Source: Paenibacillus fonticola DSM 21315 (GTDB lineage Bacteria > Bacillota > Bacilli > Paenibacillales > Paenibacillaceae). From it: a DNA stretch of 64,000 nucleotides. This document shows, piece by piece, positions 53,767 through 62,416 of the stretch (within the stretch, counting starts at the first letter, position 1; each line of letters opens with the position of its first letter). The DNA is taken from contig NZ_KB907247.1 of NCBI RefSeq assembly GCF_000381905.1, positions 192,798 to 256,797 of the forward strand, written 5' to 3'. The position numbers and the translations under genes were made by a program. The notes below the pieces were generated by a model. The model searched no databases and was not told the DNA's origin. It saw nothing but the letters and a program-made list of their open reading frames with translations.

Positions 53767-54492
53767 GTGAGAAAGCAAGGGATTGTCATTCCCCATGAAC
53801 ATGGGGGATGGGCCATGGTTAGCGTGCCATTTGTGGTCGGCATGATGGCGGGAGGACCGCAGTGGATGCACCTGCTGTTATTTTTAGCATGGCTGTTTCT
53901 ATATTTATCGTCGTATCCGTTCCTTCAAGCTTTGAAAAGACGCAGGGATCGCATGCATTTGAGCAAATGGGGAACGATATATGGCTTGATTGCAGTTATA
54001 TGTCTAACACCGGTGCTTCTCCGGCAGCCGCAGCTTTTGTATTTTGGCCCTGTTTTGCTCGCGCTGCTCCTGGTCAACATTTGGTACGTTAAACATAAAT
54101 CTGAAAGGGCATGGTTTAATGATCTATGCGCCATTCTGATCTTCTCGCTGGGCGGGGCGGCTGCTTATTTGCTCAGCGGCGGAGGCTGGGATCGCATGAT
54201 GATCTACATTATCGTGTTCAATACGTTATTTTTTATGGGCAGCGTGTTCTTCGTAAAGTCTGTCTTTCGCGAACGGACAAACCGACGGTGGCTTATCTGC
54301 GCGAAAGGCTATCACGTATTATTGCTCCTCATTCCCCCGCTGCTAGGGTGGCCTTGGATGGCAATTGCCTATTTGTTCCCATTGATCCGTACCTTTATTT
54401 TTGCGGGCAAAACGCTGCGGCCTATGAAAGTAGGAATCATCGAAATTATCGGCTCTGTTCAATATGTGTTGCTTGCGGTCATGCTGCTCTAA
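53767..54492 (+). CDS. ywiC: YwiC-like membrane protein
   Basis: 241 residues from GTG 53767 with AGAGGAG upstream. The N-terminal PHEHGGWAMVSVPF and eight or so membrane segments match the YwiC family. In B. subtilis ywiC lies in the fnr-narK/narGHJI region; its function is unknown, but the genetic link to nitrate respiration is kept here, 43 bases after moaA. Confidence 0.9.
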   Translation: MRKQGIVIPHEHGGWAMVSVPFVVGMMAGGPQWMHLLLFLAWLFLYLSSYPFLQALKRRRDRMHLSKWGTIYGLIAVICLTPVLLRQPQLLYFGPVLLALLLVNIWYVKHKSERAWFNDLCAILIFSLGGAAAYLLSGGGWDRMMIYIIVFNTLFFMGSVFFVKSVFRERTNRRWLICAKGYHVLLLLIPPLLGWPWMAIAYLFPLIRTFIFAGKTLRPMKVGIIEIIGSVQYVLLAVMLL

Positions 54493-54585
54493 GGCATGCT
54501 TGCTGTTTCGATCATCTCTTGTCAGGTTAATTGTAACCGTCAATGCAAAACGCAAATTGTATAGATGGAATAAGGAGAGATCAAG

Positions 54586-54744
54586 ATGAGGAAACAAATA
54601 GAACAAGCCTTCAAAACAATTACAATCACTGTAAACGGGGCGCCGGTAGGATACGACCTGCTGATGGATAATGTCACTTATGCCCCGGTGGCAAAAGCGT
54701 ATACTTTGCTGCGGAACAGACCCAAAACGACGATTCTGAAGTGA
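54586..54744 (+). CDS. Small protein, single stalk-domain-like motif
   Basis: 52 residues with a very good ribosome site (TAAGGAG, 9 bases before ATG 54586). The pattern ITVNGAPVGYDLLMDNVTYAPV resembles one repeat of the copper amine oxidase N-terminal (stalk) domain common in secreted Paenibacillus proteins, but there is no signal peptide. Role unknown. It lies between ywiC and the GsiB-like gene. Confidence 0.6.
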   Translation: MRKQIEQAFKTITITVNGAPVGYDLLMDNVTYAPVAKAYTLLRNRPKTTILK

Positions 54745-54799
54745 GTTAGGGACTGCTTATCCTGTTTGTATATACCGGTCGCCGGAGAAAGTTAGCGAC

Positions 54800-54824
54800 G
54801 TTTTAAATTATTTCGGCTGGGTAA
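54800..54824 (+). promoter_or_regulatory. Sigma-B-like promoter of the GsiB-like gene
   Basis: GTTTTA (54800-54805), 13 bases, GGGTAA (54819-54824): one mismatch in each box to the sigma-B consensus GTTTAA-N12-14-GGGTAT. It lies 56 bases before the start of a GsiB-like gene, which in B. subtilis is strongly sigma-B dependent. Confidence 0.5.
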
Positions 54825-54880
54825 TACAATATCGTACCCAATACGGTACCTTACAAATAACGATAAGGAGTGAACCACTC

Positions 54881-55222
54881 ATGGCAAACAACAATCGTGA
54901 CGGTAAGATGAGCCGGGAGGAAGCAGGACGTAAAGGCGGCGAAGCGACAGCCCGGAACCATGATAAGGAATTCTACCAGGAAATTGGTGAAAAAGGCGGA
55001 AAAGCGACGGCTCGTAATCATGATAAGGATTTTTACCAGGAGATCGGCGAGAAAGGCGGAAAGGCAACGGCCCGCAATCATGACAAAGAGTTCTACCAGG
55101 AGATCGGCAGAAAAGGCGGCGAAGCCCGAAGCAATTCCGATGACAATGACGGCAAGATGAGCCGGGAGGAAGCGGGACGCAAGGGCGGCGAAGCGCGCGC
55201 TCGTCAGCGCAGAGACAAATAA
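54881..55222 (+). CDS. GsiB-like general stress protein with KGG repeats
   Basis: 113 very hydrophilic residues made of five copies of an about 20-residue repeat containing (R/E)KGGEA or (E)KGGKA and the link NHDKEFYQEIG. This is the KGG repeat of GsiB and related LEA-like, water-stress proteins. Start ATG 54881 follows AAGGAG. The middle three repeats are nearly identical at DNA level. Confidence 0.9.
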   Translation: MANNNRDGKMSREEAGRKGGEATARNHDKEFYQEIGEKGGKATARNHDKDFYQEIGEKGGKATARNHDKEFYQEIGRKGGEARSNSDDNDGKMSREEAGRKGGEARARQRRDK

Positions 55223-55313
55223 TAGCATCCACTGCGGATTGAACGATGATATAAAGTGAGCGGGCGAGGCGGCCGGGCACGACCCCTCGCTGCCGCCGCT
55301 GGCCTTCAGGCCC

Positions 55314-55358
55314 AACAAGATGACCTCTGTGCAAGTGCAGCACAGAGGTCATCTTGTT
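55314..55358. terminator. Long hairpin between converging genes
   Basis: A perfect 19-bp stem (AACAAGATGACCTCTGTGC with its complement at 55340-55358) and a 7-base loop. It separates the GsiB-like gene from the chemoreceptor gene and can act in both directions, though no long T-run follows. Confidence 0.75.
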
Positions 55359-55372
55359 GATTAGGCGCAGAA

Positions 55373-57067
55373 TTATATTTTGAATCGTTCAATCATGGTG
55401 TGAAGCTTCTCCGATAGGCTGGACAGAAAGCTGGCGGACGCTCCGACCTCCTCCATGGCGGCGAGCTGCTCCTCTGATGCGGCAGACATCGTCTGAGCCC
55501 GTTCCACGTTATAATTGGCGACGGCAACGATTCCCTCTACGGATTCTACTAAATGGACGGAACGGTCGGAGAGTTCCTTGACGTTCGCGGCAACTCCCTC
55601 GATCGATTCCGCGGTGTATGCGGCAGAGGATTCGATCGATGTGAAGGATTCGCCTGCATTGCGCACAAGCTCGGTGCTATGAAGCGTTTCCTGCAAAGCA
55701 TCCCTCATCGTTTCCCCGCTCAGCTCCATTTGTCGGACGATGTAGGCAATCAACCCGGAAATTTGATTCGCCGATTGTACCGAGCGTTCAGCCAGCTTGC
55801 GTACCGACGAGGCGACGACGGCAAATCCTCGGCCCTGTTCTCCCGCACGGGCTGCTTCAATTGCGGCGTTCAAGGCAAGCAGATTCGTCTCTGTGGAAAT
55901 TTCGGTCAGGATATCGAGAATGCTTTGAATTTCTTTGGAATGGCTGCTCAGTTCCTCGATAACGGAGGAGAGCTGTTGTATTTTCTTTTCCATGACTTCC
56001 ATTTGTGCTACGCCAAGCTGAACCGAGCCCCGACCTTGCCGGGAGGCTTCCGAGGACTGCTGGGCCGACAGCGCGACAGCCTCGGCACGGCGGCTGATTT
56101 CATCGATCGCTGCCGCCATGCTTCGGATTACGGCGGAACTGTCCGCCAAGCTGCGCAGCTGGGATTCGGTGCCTTCCGTCAATTGCTCCGTCATCTCTGC
56201 AGCTTGCTCGCTCGCTCTGCCCGTCTGGTCGGCGCTGGCGGAGAGCTGCTGCGAGGAGGCGGCAACTTGCATCGACGTCTCGTTGACCTCGGCGATAAGC
56301 TGCCGCAAGCTTGCGGTCATGTTCCCGAAGTCGCGAGCGAGCTGTCCTACTTCATCCCGGTTCCGGATCGCAGGGGGTTGTATGCTCAAATCCCCGGCTG
56401 CAATCTGGTTTACTTGCCGGGAAAGCTGCTCAAGCGGCCGGATCATCCGGTGGATGAAAAAATAGACGCAGATACCGGCGATCAGAATGACGGCCGCGCC
56501 AATAGCGAAGGGAAGCGTTATAATTTCCCAGGTACGCTCGTGAATGATAGAAGCATCGAAATTGATGGTCATAAGTCCTATGATCGGTCCGGATGGATCA
56601 TGATTCAGATAAATAGGGGCATAGCCTGATAGTAGATCTACGCCGTCATATGTATACACTTCACTATAGACAGAGTGTTTCATCTCCCTGATCATATTTT
56701 GATCCTTCTCCGCTAAGTAAAAGGATTCGCCTGCAGAATAGCCGCGTTCCTTCAAGTTGCGGTCGGCAGCAATAATTTTACCGTCCAGGGACAGAATAAA
56801 CGTCTCTTTAAACAAGGACTTATGGTCTACCGTCCAATTCAACTGCTCCTCGACAAGGGGGAGCACCGAATGATCGCCCTGAAGAAGCTGTTCAATCATC
56901 CGGGGATCGATCAACCCGGTAGTAATGTTTGCACATCCGAGCACTTCGATACCGGCAGATTGCTGCGTTTGACGGTATGCTGTCTGGTAACTGAATACTC
57001 CAATTAACCCTGCAATGACAAGGAGTACACTGATCATCGTTAAAGTTATTTTTCGCGCTAATCCCAT
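55373..57067 (-). CDS. Methyl-accepting chemotaxis protein
   Basis: 564 residues from ATG 57067 (AGGGGAA upstream). Membrane segment about 5-25, extracellular single-Cache-like sensor about 30-180 ([20 protein letters not shown]), second membrane segment about 185-210, HAMP ([20 protein letters not shown]), then the signalling domain with its hairpin tip [20 protein letters not shown]. The ligand is unknown. It drives CheA from the membrane. The gene stands alone, with no other chemotaxis gene in the window. Confidence 0.95.
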   Translation of the reverse strand: MGLARKITLTMISVLLVIAGLIGVFSYQTAYRQTQQSAGIEVLGCANITTGLIDPRMIEQLLQGDHSVLPLVEEQLNWTVDHKSLFKETFILSLDGKIIAADRNLKERGYSAGESFYLAEKDQNMIREMKHSVYSEVYTYDGVDLLSGYAPIYLNHDPSGPIIGLMTINFDASIIHERTWEIITLPFAIGAAVILIAGICVYFFIHRMIRPLEQLSRQVNQIAAGDLSIQPPAIRNRDEVGQLARDFGNMTASLRQLIAEVNETSMQVAASSQQLSASADQTGRASEQAAEMTEQLTEGTESQLRSLADSSAVIRSMAAAIDEISRRAEAVALSAQQSSEASRQGRGSVQLGVAQMEVMEKKIQQLSSVIEELSSHSKEIQSILDILTEISTETNLLALNAAIEAARAGEQGRGFAVVASSVRKLAERSVQSANQISGLIAYIVRQMELSGETMRDALQETLHSTELVRNAGESFTSIESSAAYTAESIEGVAANVKELSDRSVHLVESVEGIVAVANYNVERAQTMSAASEEQLAAMEEVGASASFLSSLSEKLHTMIERFKI

Positions 57068-57261
57068 ATTTACTGCAGTTCCCCTATCTTTAATTAAATT
57101 TTTGCAAATCAATCTTCATAGCTTGAAATCTGAAAAAAGCCTAATGATGCTGGGCGGAGTTAGGATCCGCTACAGGATCCGCTACAGGGGCCGTTGCTAG
57201 GAAGCGTTTGCTAGGTCCTGCTGACCTGCTCCTAGGAGCCATTGCTTTAATCCGTTGCTAG

Positions 57262-57417
57262 GGTCCACTGCTGGAATCTGTTGCTAGGGCCCGTTGCTAG
57301 GGTCCACTGCTGGAATCTGTTGCTAGGGCCCGTTGCTAGGGCTCACTGCTGGAATCTGTTGCTGGGGCCATTTGCAGGGGCTCACTGCTGAAATCTGTTG
57401 TTGGGGCCATTTGCAGG
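57262..57417. repeat. 39-bp tandem repeat, four copies
   Basis: Units begin at 57262, 57301, 57340 and 57379 with GGTCCACTGCTGGAATCTG or the variant GGCTCACTGC. Copies one and two are identical, later copies drift. Degenerate pieces with TTGCTAGG extend from about 57193 to 57460. No gene is supported in 57068-57500 apart from the chemoreceptor leader. Confidence 0.9.
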
Positions 57418-57503
57418 AATCCATTGCTAGGAGCCATTGCTAGTATGCGTCACTAGGGCCTACCTGGGATCTGTTGTTGGAATTGACGATATATGCATGC
57501 CGG

Positions 57504-57525
57504 AGAAGGTGTATCACCTTCTTTT
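57504..57525 (+). terminator. Terminator-like hairpin between repeat arrays
   Basis: AGAAGGTG, loop TAT, CACCTTCT, then TTT. No gene clearly ends here on the plus strand. Confidence 0.45.
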
Positions 57526-57670
57526 AGCGTGTGCGCTGTGACGATTTCGTTCATCCAATCGAGAAAGTTGCTGCTAAGCGACCGCCCAGTCCGCCAACCG
57601 CCAGTCCGCCAACCGCCCAGTCGGGTGTGGGGTGTATGAAAAATTGTCCAAAACATTATCGTAGCGGCCA

Positions 57671-58180
57671 GATGCTGAAATTGTATATGAAAAATCATAC
57701 ACAATGCTCGTGTGGCGGCCCGATGCAGGAATTGTACACGAAAAATCATATACAATGCACGTGTGGCGGCCCGATGCAGGAATTGTATGCGAAAAATCAT
57801 ACACAATGCTCGTGTGGCGGCCCAATGCAGGAATTGTATATGAAAAATCATACACAATGCTCGTGTGGCGGCCCGATGCAGGAATTGTATATGAAAAATC
57901 ATACACAATGCTCGTGTGGCGGCCCGATGCAGGAATTGTATATGAAAAATCATACACAATGCTCGTGTAGCGGCCCGATGCAGGAATTGTATATGAAAAA
58001 TCATACACAATGCTCGTGTGGCGGCCCGATGCTGAAATTGTATATGAAAAATCATACACAATGCTCGTGTGGCGGCCAGATGCTGAAATTGTATATGAAA
58101 AATCATACACAATGCTCGTGTAGCGGCCCGATGCAGGAAGTGTATACGAAAAATCGCACACAATGCTCGCGTAGCAGCCT
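57671..58180. repeat. 51-bp tandem repeat, ten copies, with hairpin in each unit
   Basis: Units begin GATGC (57671) and repeat every 51 bases up to 58130, with a degenerate extra copy before (57629-57670). Each holds ATTGTATATGA-AAAA-TCATACACAAT, an 11-bp inverted repeat with one mismatch, and a GC-rich part around GTGTGGCGGCCC. Because 51 is a multiple of 3, frames stay open on both strands (plus: 17-residue units with CSCGG). No ribosome site or known domain supports translation. No unique spacers, so it is not a CRISPR array. Confidence 0.95.
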
Positions 58181-58428
58181 ACTCAGACCGGGCAGTTGCT
58201 GCATAGTATACCGGTCTCATTGTCCGGAAAAGTTTTGTCAAGCCGTCATCTCCTTACCTTCAAACCAACGATAAAACTAGGTCTAGGCTATTTTTTCTCT
58301 GCTAAAGTTGAGTTTATAATTGCTATATATTTATTATAATTCTGAAATGTTTGCAGAATAATAACGACGTACAGCTAAATGTGTCAAAAAAACAAATGTT
58401 GAGAAAAGATTCACAAGGAGTGTTGGCG

Positions 58429-59187
58429 TTGACAGAGCAATCCAAATCACGGTTGGAGAAGGCCGATCCACGGCCAGAGTATTCAGTTCTTGAGTCAGAG
58501 CCTGTCGAACAGCGGTCAGAGAATTCAGCTATTGTGTCAGAGCCTGCCGATCCACGGTCAGAGAAGACAGCTATTGAGTCAGAACCTGCTAAGCTGCGGT
58601 CAAAGAAGTCTGCACCAAAGCCGGATCAGGTCGACAAATGGCGTCTGTTTGTGGCTGTTCCGATTCCGGATTTTATGAAGCAGCGGTTACACCAGTGGTG
58701 CAAGGAGCAGCAGAAGGAACTGAAGTTTCGTAAATGGGTGCATCCGGCAGACTATCATATTACCCTTCAGTTTCTGGGGGATACGCCTGCCGCCCAGGTA
58801 AAATCTATAATGGATTCCCTTCAGGAGGCAGCGGGCAAGGCATCTCCATTCCGGCTGAGTGCCTCAGGAATTGGTACATTTGGCCAGCCCTCCCGCCCCC
58901 GCGTGTTATGGAGCGGTGTAGAAGGAGACATTTCATCTTTGACTCATCTTCATCGTCTCGTTACGGCCGCGAATGCCAAGCTAGGCTTTGTCCCGGAAGT
59001 GCGTCCCTACGCCCCTCACATCACGCTAGCCCGTAAATATTCAGAGGATGAAAAGCTGGGACATCCGCTTGATAATAAAGAATTTTACTTTGGGGATTGG
59101 ACAAATGATACGATTATGTTGTATCGTACTAGAGTAACCGAAAGTCCGATGTATGAGGTAGTAGGGGGCATATCATTGCAGTCGTGA
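58429..59187 (+). CDS. thpR: RNA 2',3'-cyclic phosphodiesterase ThpR (LigT-like), N-extended
   Basis: 252 residues from TTG 58429, with AAGGAG 8 bases upstream. The 2H phosphoesterase domain (about 70-250) has its two HxT motifs, HITLQFLG and HITLARKY. Substrates in the family are RNA 2',3'-cyclic phosphates; the cellular role is unclear. Odd: the first 65 residues are a charged extension made of 14-residue repeats (ESEPVEQRSENSAI, VSEPADPRSEKTAI, ESEPAKLRSKKSAP plus a worn copy), encoded by 42-bp units at 58450-58617. Normal ThpR starts at the KWRLFVAVPIP strand. Confidence 0.9.
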   Translation: MTEQSKSRLEKADPRPEYSVLESEPVEQRSENSAIVSEPADPRSEKTAIESEPAKLRSKKSAPKPDQVDKWRLFVAVPIPDFMKQRLHQWCKEQQKELKFRKWVHPADYHITLQFLGDTPAAQVKSIMDSLQEAAGKASPFRLSASGIGTFGQPSRPRVLWSGVEGDISSLTHLHRLVTAANAKLGFVPEVRPYAPHITLARKYSEDEKLGHPLDNKEFYFGDWTNDTIMLYRTRVTESPMYEVVGGISLQS

Positions 59188-59227
59188 GCCCTTGTTTCTC
59201 CGTTTGCTGTACAATTATTTTCAGGAG

Positions 59228-59252
59228 AGCCTTCCCTTTCGGAAGGCTTTTT
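59228..59252 (+). terminator. Terminator of thpR
   Basis: AGCCTTCC, 5-base loop, GGAAGGCT and five T. Just after it TTTAAGTTGAAAATTAT occurs twice in tandem (59249-59287). Confidence 0.9.
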
Positions 59253-59446
59253 AAGTTGAAAATTATCGGATTTAAGTTGAAAATTATAAGAAAAATTTAT
59301 CTGAAGGTTGTTCAAAACCTCTTTTTTCGGTTACATAGTTGAAAGAGTGCGTGATCAACGCCAGGAGATAAGCCGGATTTCATAACAATGAAAAATATAA
59401 AACGCGGGCTTATCACTATAGAGATATTGTCATTGCAGGAGGCCAT

Positions 59447-60310
59447 ATGTATATTTTCAGACAGAATCGTTATGTCACACTATTAATTAGCGCTATTCTT
59501 ATATGTTCGGGATCGATTTCATTATTATGGGGTCGTATCGATCAAAGTCAAAATCGTGTTCGTCCAATAGAACTTTCGTCGAGTAGTATGTCGAGTAGTA
59601 TGTCCGTCATCGTAAAGCAGCAAAATCGCAACTATTCTGCGGCGAGTACTAACGCGTCCCTAATACAGGAGAGGCGTATTTACCGACCCGTCGTCCCCTT
59701 GATTTCGACACTTGTTGCGAAGAAGCAAGTCCAAACCAAAACAAGCCAGCGTCCCCAGCTGTTATTTGCCCGCAATCTCGTTGCAACGGAACAAGCCCGG
59801 CTGCAAGAGCAAGCGATGAAGGCAACGAAGGCTGAGGCTGCCGCGGAGGTTATTGATAAGTCTCATCCCCCCAATCAAATATACTTCACCCGTACAGAAC
59901 TGCTTAGCCAGGCGGATAAAGATCAGGCTACCTGGAACTACGTTCTGGAGGATGAAGAGCTGCATCTCCTTCACAAAATTGTGATGGCAGAGGCAGAAGG
60001 TGAACCGTACGAGGGCAAAGTGGCAGTTGCCAACGTTGTCTTAAACCGGCTGCGGTCCGCCAATTACCCCGACACGATTAAGGAAGTAATTTATCAGAAG
60101 TCTCAATTTAGTCCTGTGCAGAATGGAAGAATGGACCGGGTCCGTCCGAACGAGGATTGTATTCGTGCTGTAACAGAAGCGTTGCACGGCCGCAAAGAAG
60201 TATCGGATGACACCTATTATTTCCTCTCCCTATCTTTGGCGACGGACTTCACCATTGCGCGTTCAAAAAGCAAGTCCAAGGAAATCGGGAATCATACTTT
60301 CTATAAATAG
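59447..60310 (+). CDS. SleB/CwlJ-type cell wall hydrolase
   Basis: 287 residues. One N-terminal membrane segment or uncleaved signal (about 8-28), an about 130-residue low-complexity linker, and a C-terminal hydrolase_2 domain: HKIVMAEAEGEPYEGKVAVA with the catalytic Glu, VVLNRLRSANYPDTI, and the end SKSKEIGNHTFYK. In Bacillus, such enzymes cut cortex peptidoglycan on germination; other members act in vegetative cells. No peptidoglycan-binding domain. Its end overlaps the end of the converging glycosyltransferase gene by 10 bases. Confidence 0.88.
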   Translation: MYIFRQNRYVTLLISAILICSGSISLLWGRIDQSQNRVRPIELSSSSMSSSMSVIVKQQNRNYSAASTNASLIQERRIYRPVVPLISTLVAKKQVQTKTSQRPQLLFARNLVATEQARLQEQAMKATKAEAAAEVIDKSHPPNQIYFTRTELLSQADKDQATWNYVLEDEELHLLHKIVMAEAEGEPYEGKVAVANVVLNRLRSANYPDTIKEVIYQKSQFSPVQNGRMDRVRPNEDCIRAVTEALHGRKEVSDDTYYFLSLSLATDFTIARSKSKSKEIGNHTFYK

Positions 60311-61458
60311 GCAAAATCCAGCTTGGTTTGCACGGGTTGGCTATGCAGCAAATTCATGACATCCAGCGCGCAGCGATCCGGTTTGTACACTGGAGTGTGC
60401 AGCGCACTAACTTTGTCATACACGAGGCTGCTATTATCTGATTGCTGTGCAATGCGCTGAAACCATTGATCAATAACATTTGTAGAGGATAGTTCTACGC
60501 CGTATCCATGGTTTACGAAATATTCGCGGTTTTTCTCTTCCTGGCCAGGTATCGACTCGAAGAACAGCATAGGAATTCCTTTAGCGAGACCCTCGGTACA
60601 TGTCATGCCGCCCGGCTTCGTAATTAACAGATCCGAGGCGTCCATCCATTTGCTGATTTCGCGAGTGTGACCGAGTATGGTGATGTTCTCATGCTGGAGC
60701 TCAGGGCAAGCCCGCATCTTTTCCGCTAATTTCCCGTTGCTGCCCATGCAGCAAATGATTTGTACTTTGTCGCGCCAGGCGTTGAGCTTGTCGATAAGCT
60801 CTTCCTTGAGCAGGAGGCCCCATCCCCCTCCCATGACGAGCACGGTAGGCATTTGCTTGATACCCAGCTCTCTCCTGGCGGAAGCTTTATCCTGATTGCT
60901 CCAGAAATTAGGGTGAACAGGGATTCCGGTTACGCGAATCATATTCGGATCTACTCCGCGCTGTCTAAGCAGTTCTTTGACCTCCGGAGTAGATACAAGG
61001 TATTGATCTACCTTGGGGCTGATCCAGGAACCATGCGCATCATAATCTGTAATCAGCGTGTACAGAGGTACGTTTAATCCTGAGGCGCGAAGTCTGGAGA
61101 TGACGGCATTGGGAATCGGATGAGTGCAAATGATAACATCGGGCCGGAGCTGCCGAATCACCTGGGAGGCATGCTGGTAAAACATTTTATGCAGAGCCAG
61201 TCTGGTCAGCCGCCCTACGGGTTTTTCATATTTTTTGCGATAGAACATCCCGACCAATGCCGGACTTGTATTTAACGTAACCCGGTAAGCAGACAAAATC
61301 CACGGAGCGACGATAGGATTGAGGAATGTTCCAAGCTCCATCACTTTGGTATTCGTGCCCGGACAAACTTTTTTAATCCCTGCGGCCAGAGCGTGGCCAG
61401 CCTGGGTGTGGCCGCTGCCGAAGCCTTCTGATAAGATCAGTACTCGTTTTTTGGACAT
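60301..61458 (-). CDS. GT28 (MGDG synthase/UgtP-like) glycosyltransferase
   Basis: 385 residues. The N-terminal SEGFGSGHTQAGHAL is the acceptor-side motif of the MGDG-synthase branch of GT28; VLVMGGGWGLL and LITKPGGMTCTEGLAKGIPM are the sugar-nucleotide-binding parts. It probably glucosylates diacylglycerol to make membrane glycolipids, as UgtP does. Peripheral membrane. Single gene, convergent with the hydrolase gene. Confidence 0.9.
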   Translation of the reverse strand: MSKKRVLILSEGFGSGHTQAGHALAAGIKKVCPGTNTKVMELGTFLNPIVAPWILSAYRVTLNTSPALVGMFYRKKYEKPVGRLTRLALHKMFYQHASQVIRQLRPDVIICTHPIPNAVISRLRASGLNVPLYTLITDYDAHGSWISPKVDQYLVSTPEVKELLRQRGVDPNMIRVTGIPVHPNFWSNQDKASARRELGIKQMPTVLVMGGGWGLLLKEELIDKLNAWRDKVQIICCMGSNGKLAEKMRACPELQHENITILGHTREISKWMDASDLLITKPGGMTCTEGLAKGIPMLFFESIPGQEEKNREYFVNHGYGVELSSTNVIDQWFQRIAQQSDNSSLVYDKVSALHTPVYKPDRCALDVMNLLHSQPVQTKLDFAYL

Positions 61459-61691
61459 AATATCACCTGCTTTATGATTGGATCCGTCCCTTTAGAGGAC
61501 GGTTTTGTTCGTTATATAAGCTTTATGAGGGAGCGAATTTGTTAGTATCTGGTTATATTTTAAAGTGCCGCGGTGTGAAACAAAAGAGCCTGCAGACTGG
61601 TCCACAGCTGGACCAAAGTCGGGGAAAAAAATACGACAAATTTCGCTATGTAGTAAATTTTATGAAAACAATGGAAGTTGCAGAAATTATC

Positions 61692-61757
61692 TTGCAAAGA
61701 CGATATTCAAATGTTAAAGTGAAAAATGACCATATGACCGAAATGGATTTTTGGTCA
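61692..61757 (+). promoter_or_regulatory. tetR promoter with GGTCA-type operator half sites
   Basis: TTGCAA (61692-61697), 17 bases, TAAAGT (61715-61720). Around the expected start of transcription lie TGACC (61727-61731), TGACC (61735-61739) and inverted GGTCA (61753-61757), suitable for binding by the TetR-family protein encoded next, that is, autoregulation. Confidence 0.5.
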
Positions 61758-61804
61758 ATTATTCATCGAGTCTTGTATATTCGTAGTTAAAGGAGGTGCT
61801 AATA

Positions 61805-62389
61805 ATGGCAGTAAATCGCAGGCAGCAAGTGATCGAGGCAGCGGAAAAGTCTTTTGCGCTGTTTGGCTATAAGGCAACGACGATGGAGCAGGTGGCCAAA
61901 ATTGCAAATGTGGCGAAAGGAACGATATATACTTTTTTTACGAACAAGGAAGAGCTGTTTGACGAAATTCTTCGCTCTGTCATTTCCGAGATGAAGCGGA
62001 TTGCCGTAACGGAGGTCCGGGAGGACAAATCATTTTTTGAAAATGTGTATCACAGCATGGATTCGCTCCTCGAGTTCAGGCAGGAACACGAGCTTTTGAT
62101 TAAGCTGTTCCAGGAGGTGCGTGATTTTGGTACCCCGCAGGCACGCGAAGGTTTGCAGCGGATCGAGAATGAAATATTGAACTACCTGGAGAAGCAAATT
62201 ACGCGTGCTGCTGGGCGTGGCGAGATTCGTTCGTTAGACCCCAAAGTAGTCTCGTTTGTTATGTTCAAGCTATACATTGCGCTCACTTCGGATTGGAACA
62301 AACAACGGGAGCCGCTGAGCAAAGAGCAGATTAAAGAGTTCGTTCGTATTTTTTTGTCAGGTGGACTATCCCCCGAATCACACATATAG
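61805..62389 (+). CDS. TetR family transcriptional regulator
   Basis: 194 residues from ATG 61805, with AAAGGAGGTG upstream. Helix-turn-helix at about 25-47 (TTMEQVAKIANVAKGTIYTF); the C-terminal ligand domain is helical. The YhgE-type gene starts 27 bases downstream, a standard pairing, so it probably represses itself and that gene. Confidence 0.93.
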   Translation: MAVNRRQQVIEAAEKSFALFGYKATTMEQVAKIANVAKGTIYTFFTNKEELFDEILRSVISEMKRIAVTEVREDKSFFENVYHSMDSLLEFRQEHELLIKLFQEVRDFGTPQAREGLQRIENEILNYLEKQITRAAGRGEIRSLDPKVVSFVMFKLYIALTSDWNKQREPLSKEQIKEFVRIFLSGGLSPESHI

Positions 62390-62416
62390 GCATATAGATA
62401 AAAGGAGAGAAGCTAA

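Noticed and set aside
57671-58180. CRISPR array
   Set aside because: The repeats are contiguous with no unique spacers, and no cas gene is in the window.
57531-58274. Long plus-strand frame of 17-residue Cys-rich repeats
   Set aside because: It is open only because the 51-bp unit is a multiple of three. Other frames are open too, there is no ribosome site, and copy differences change amino acids freely.
61539-61790. 83-codon frame before tetR
   Set aside because: The predicted tetR promoter and operator lie within it, and the sequence does not look like a protein.
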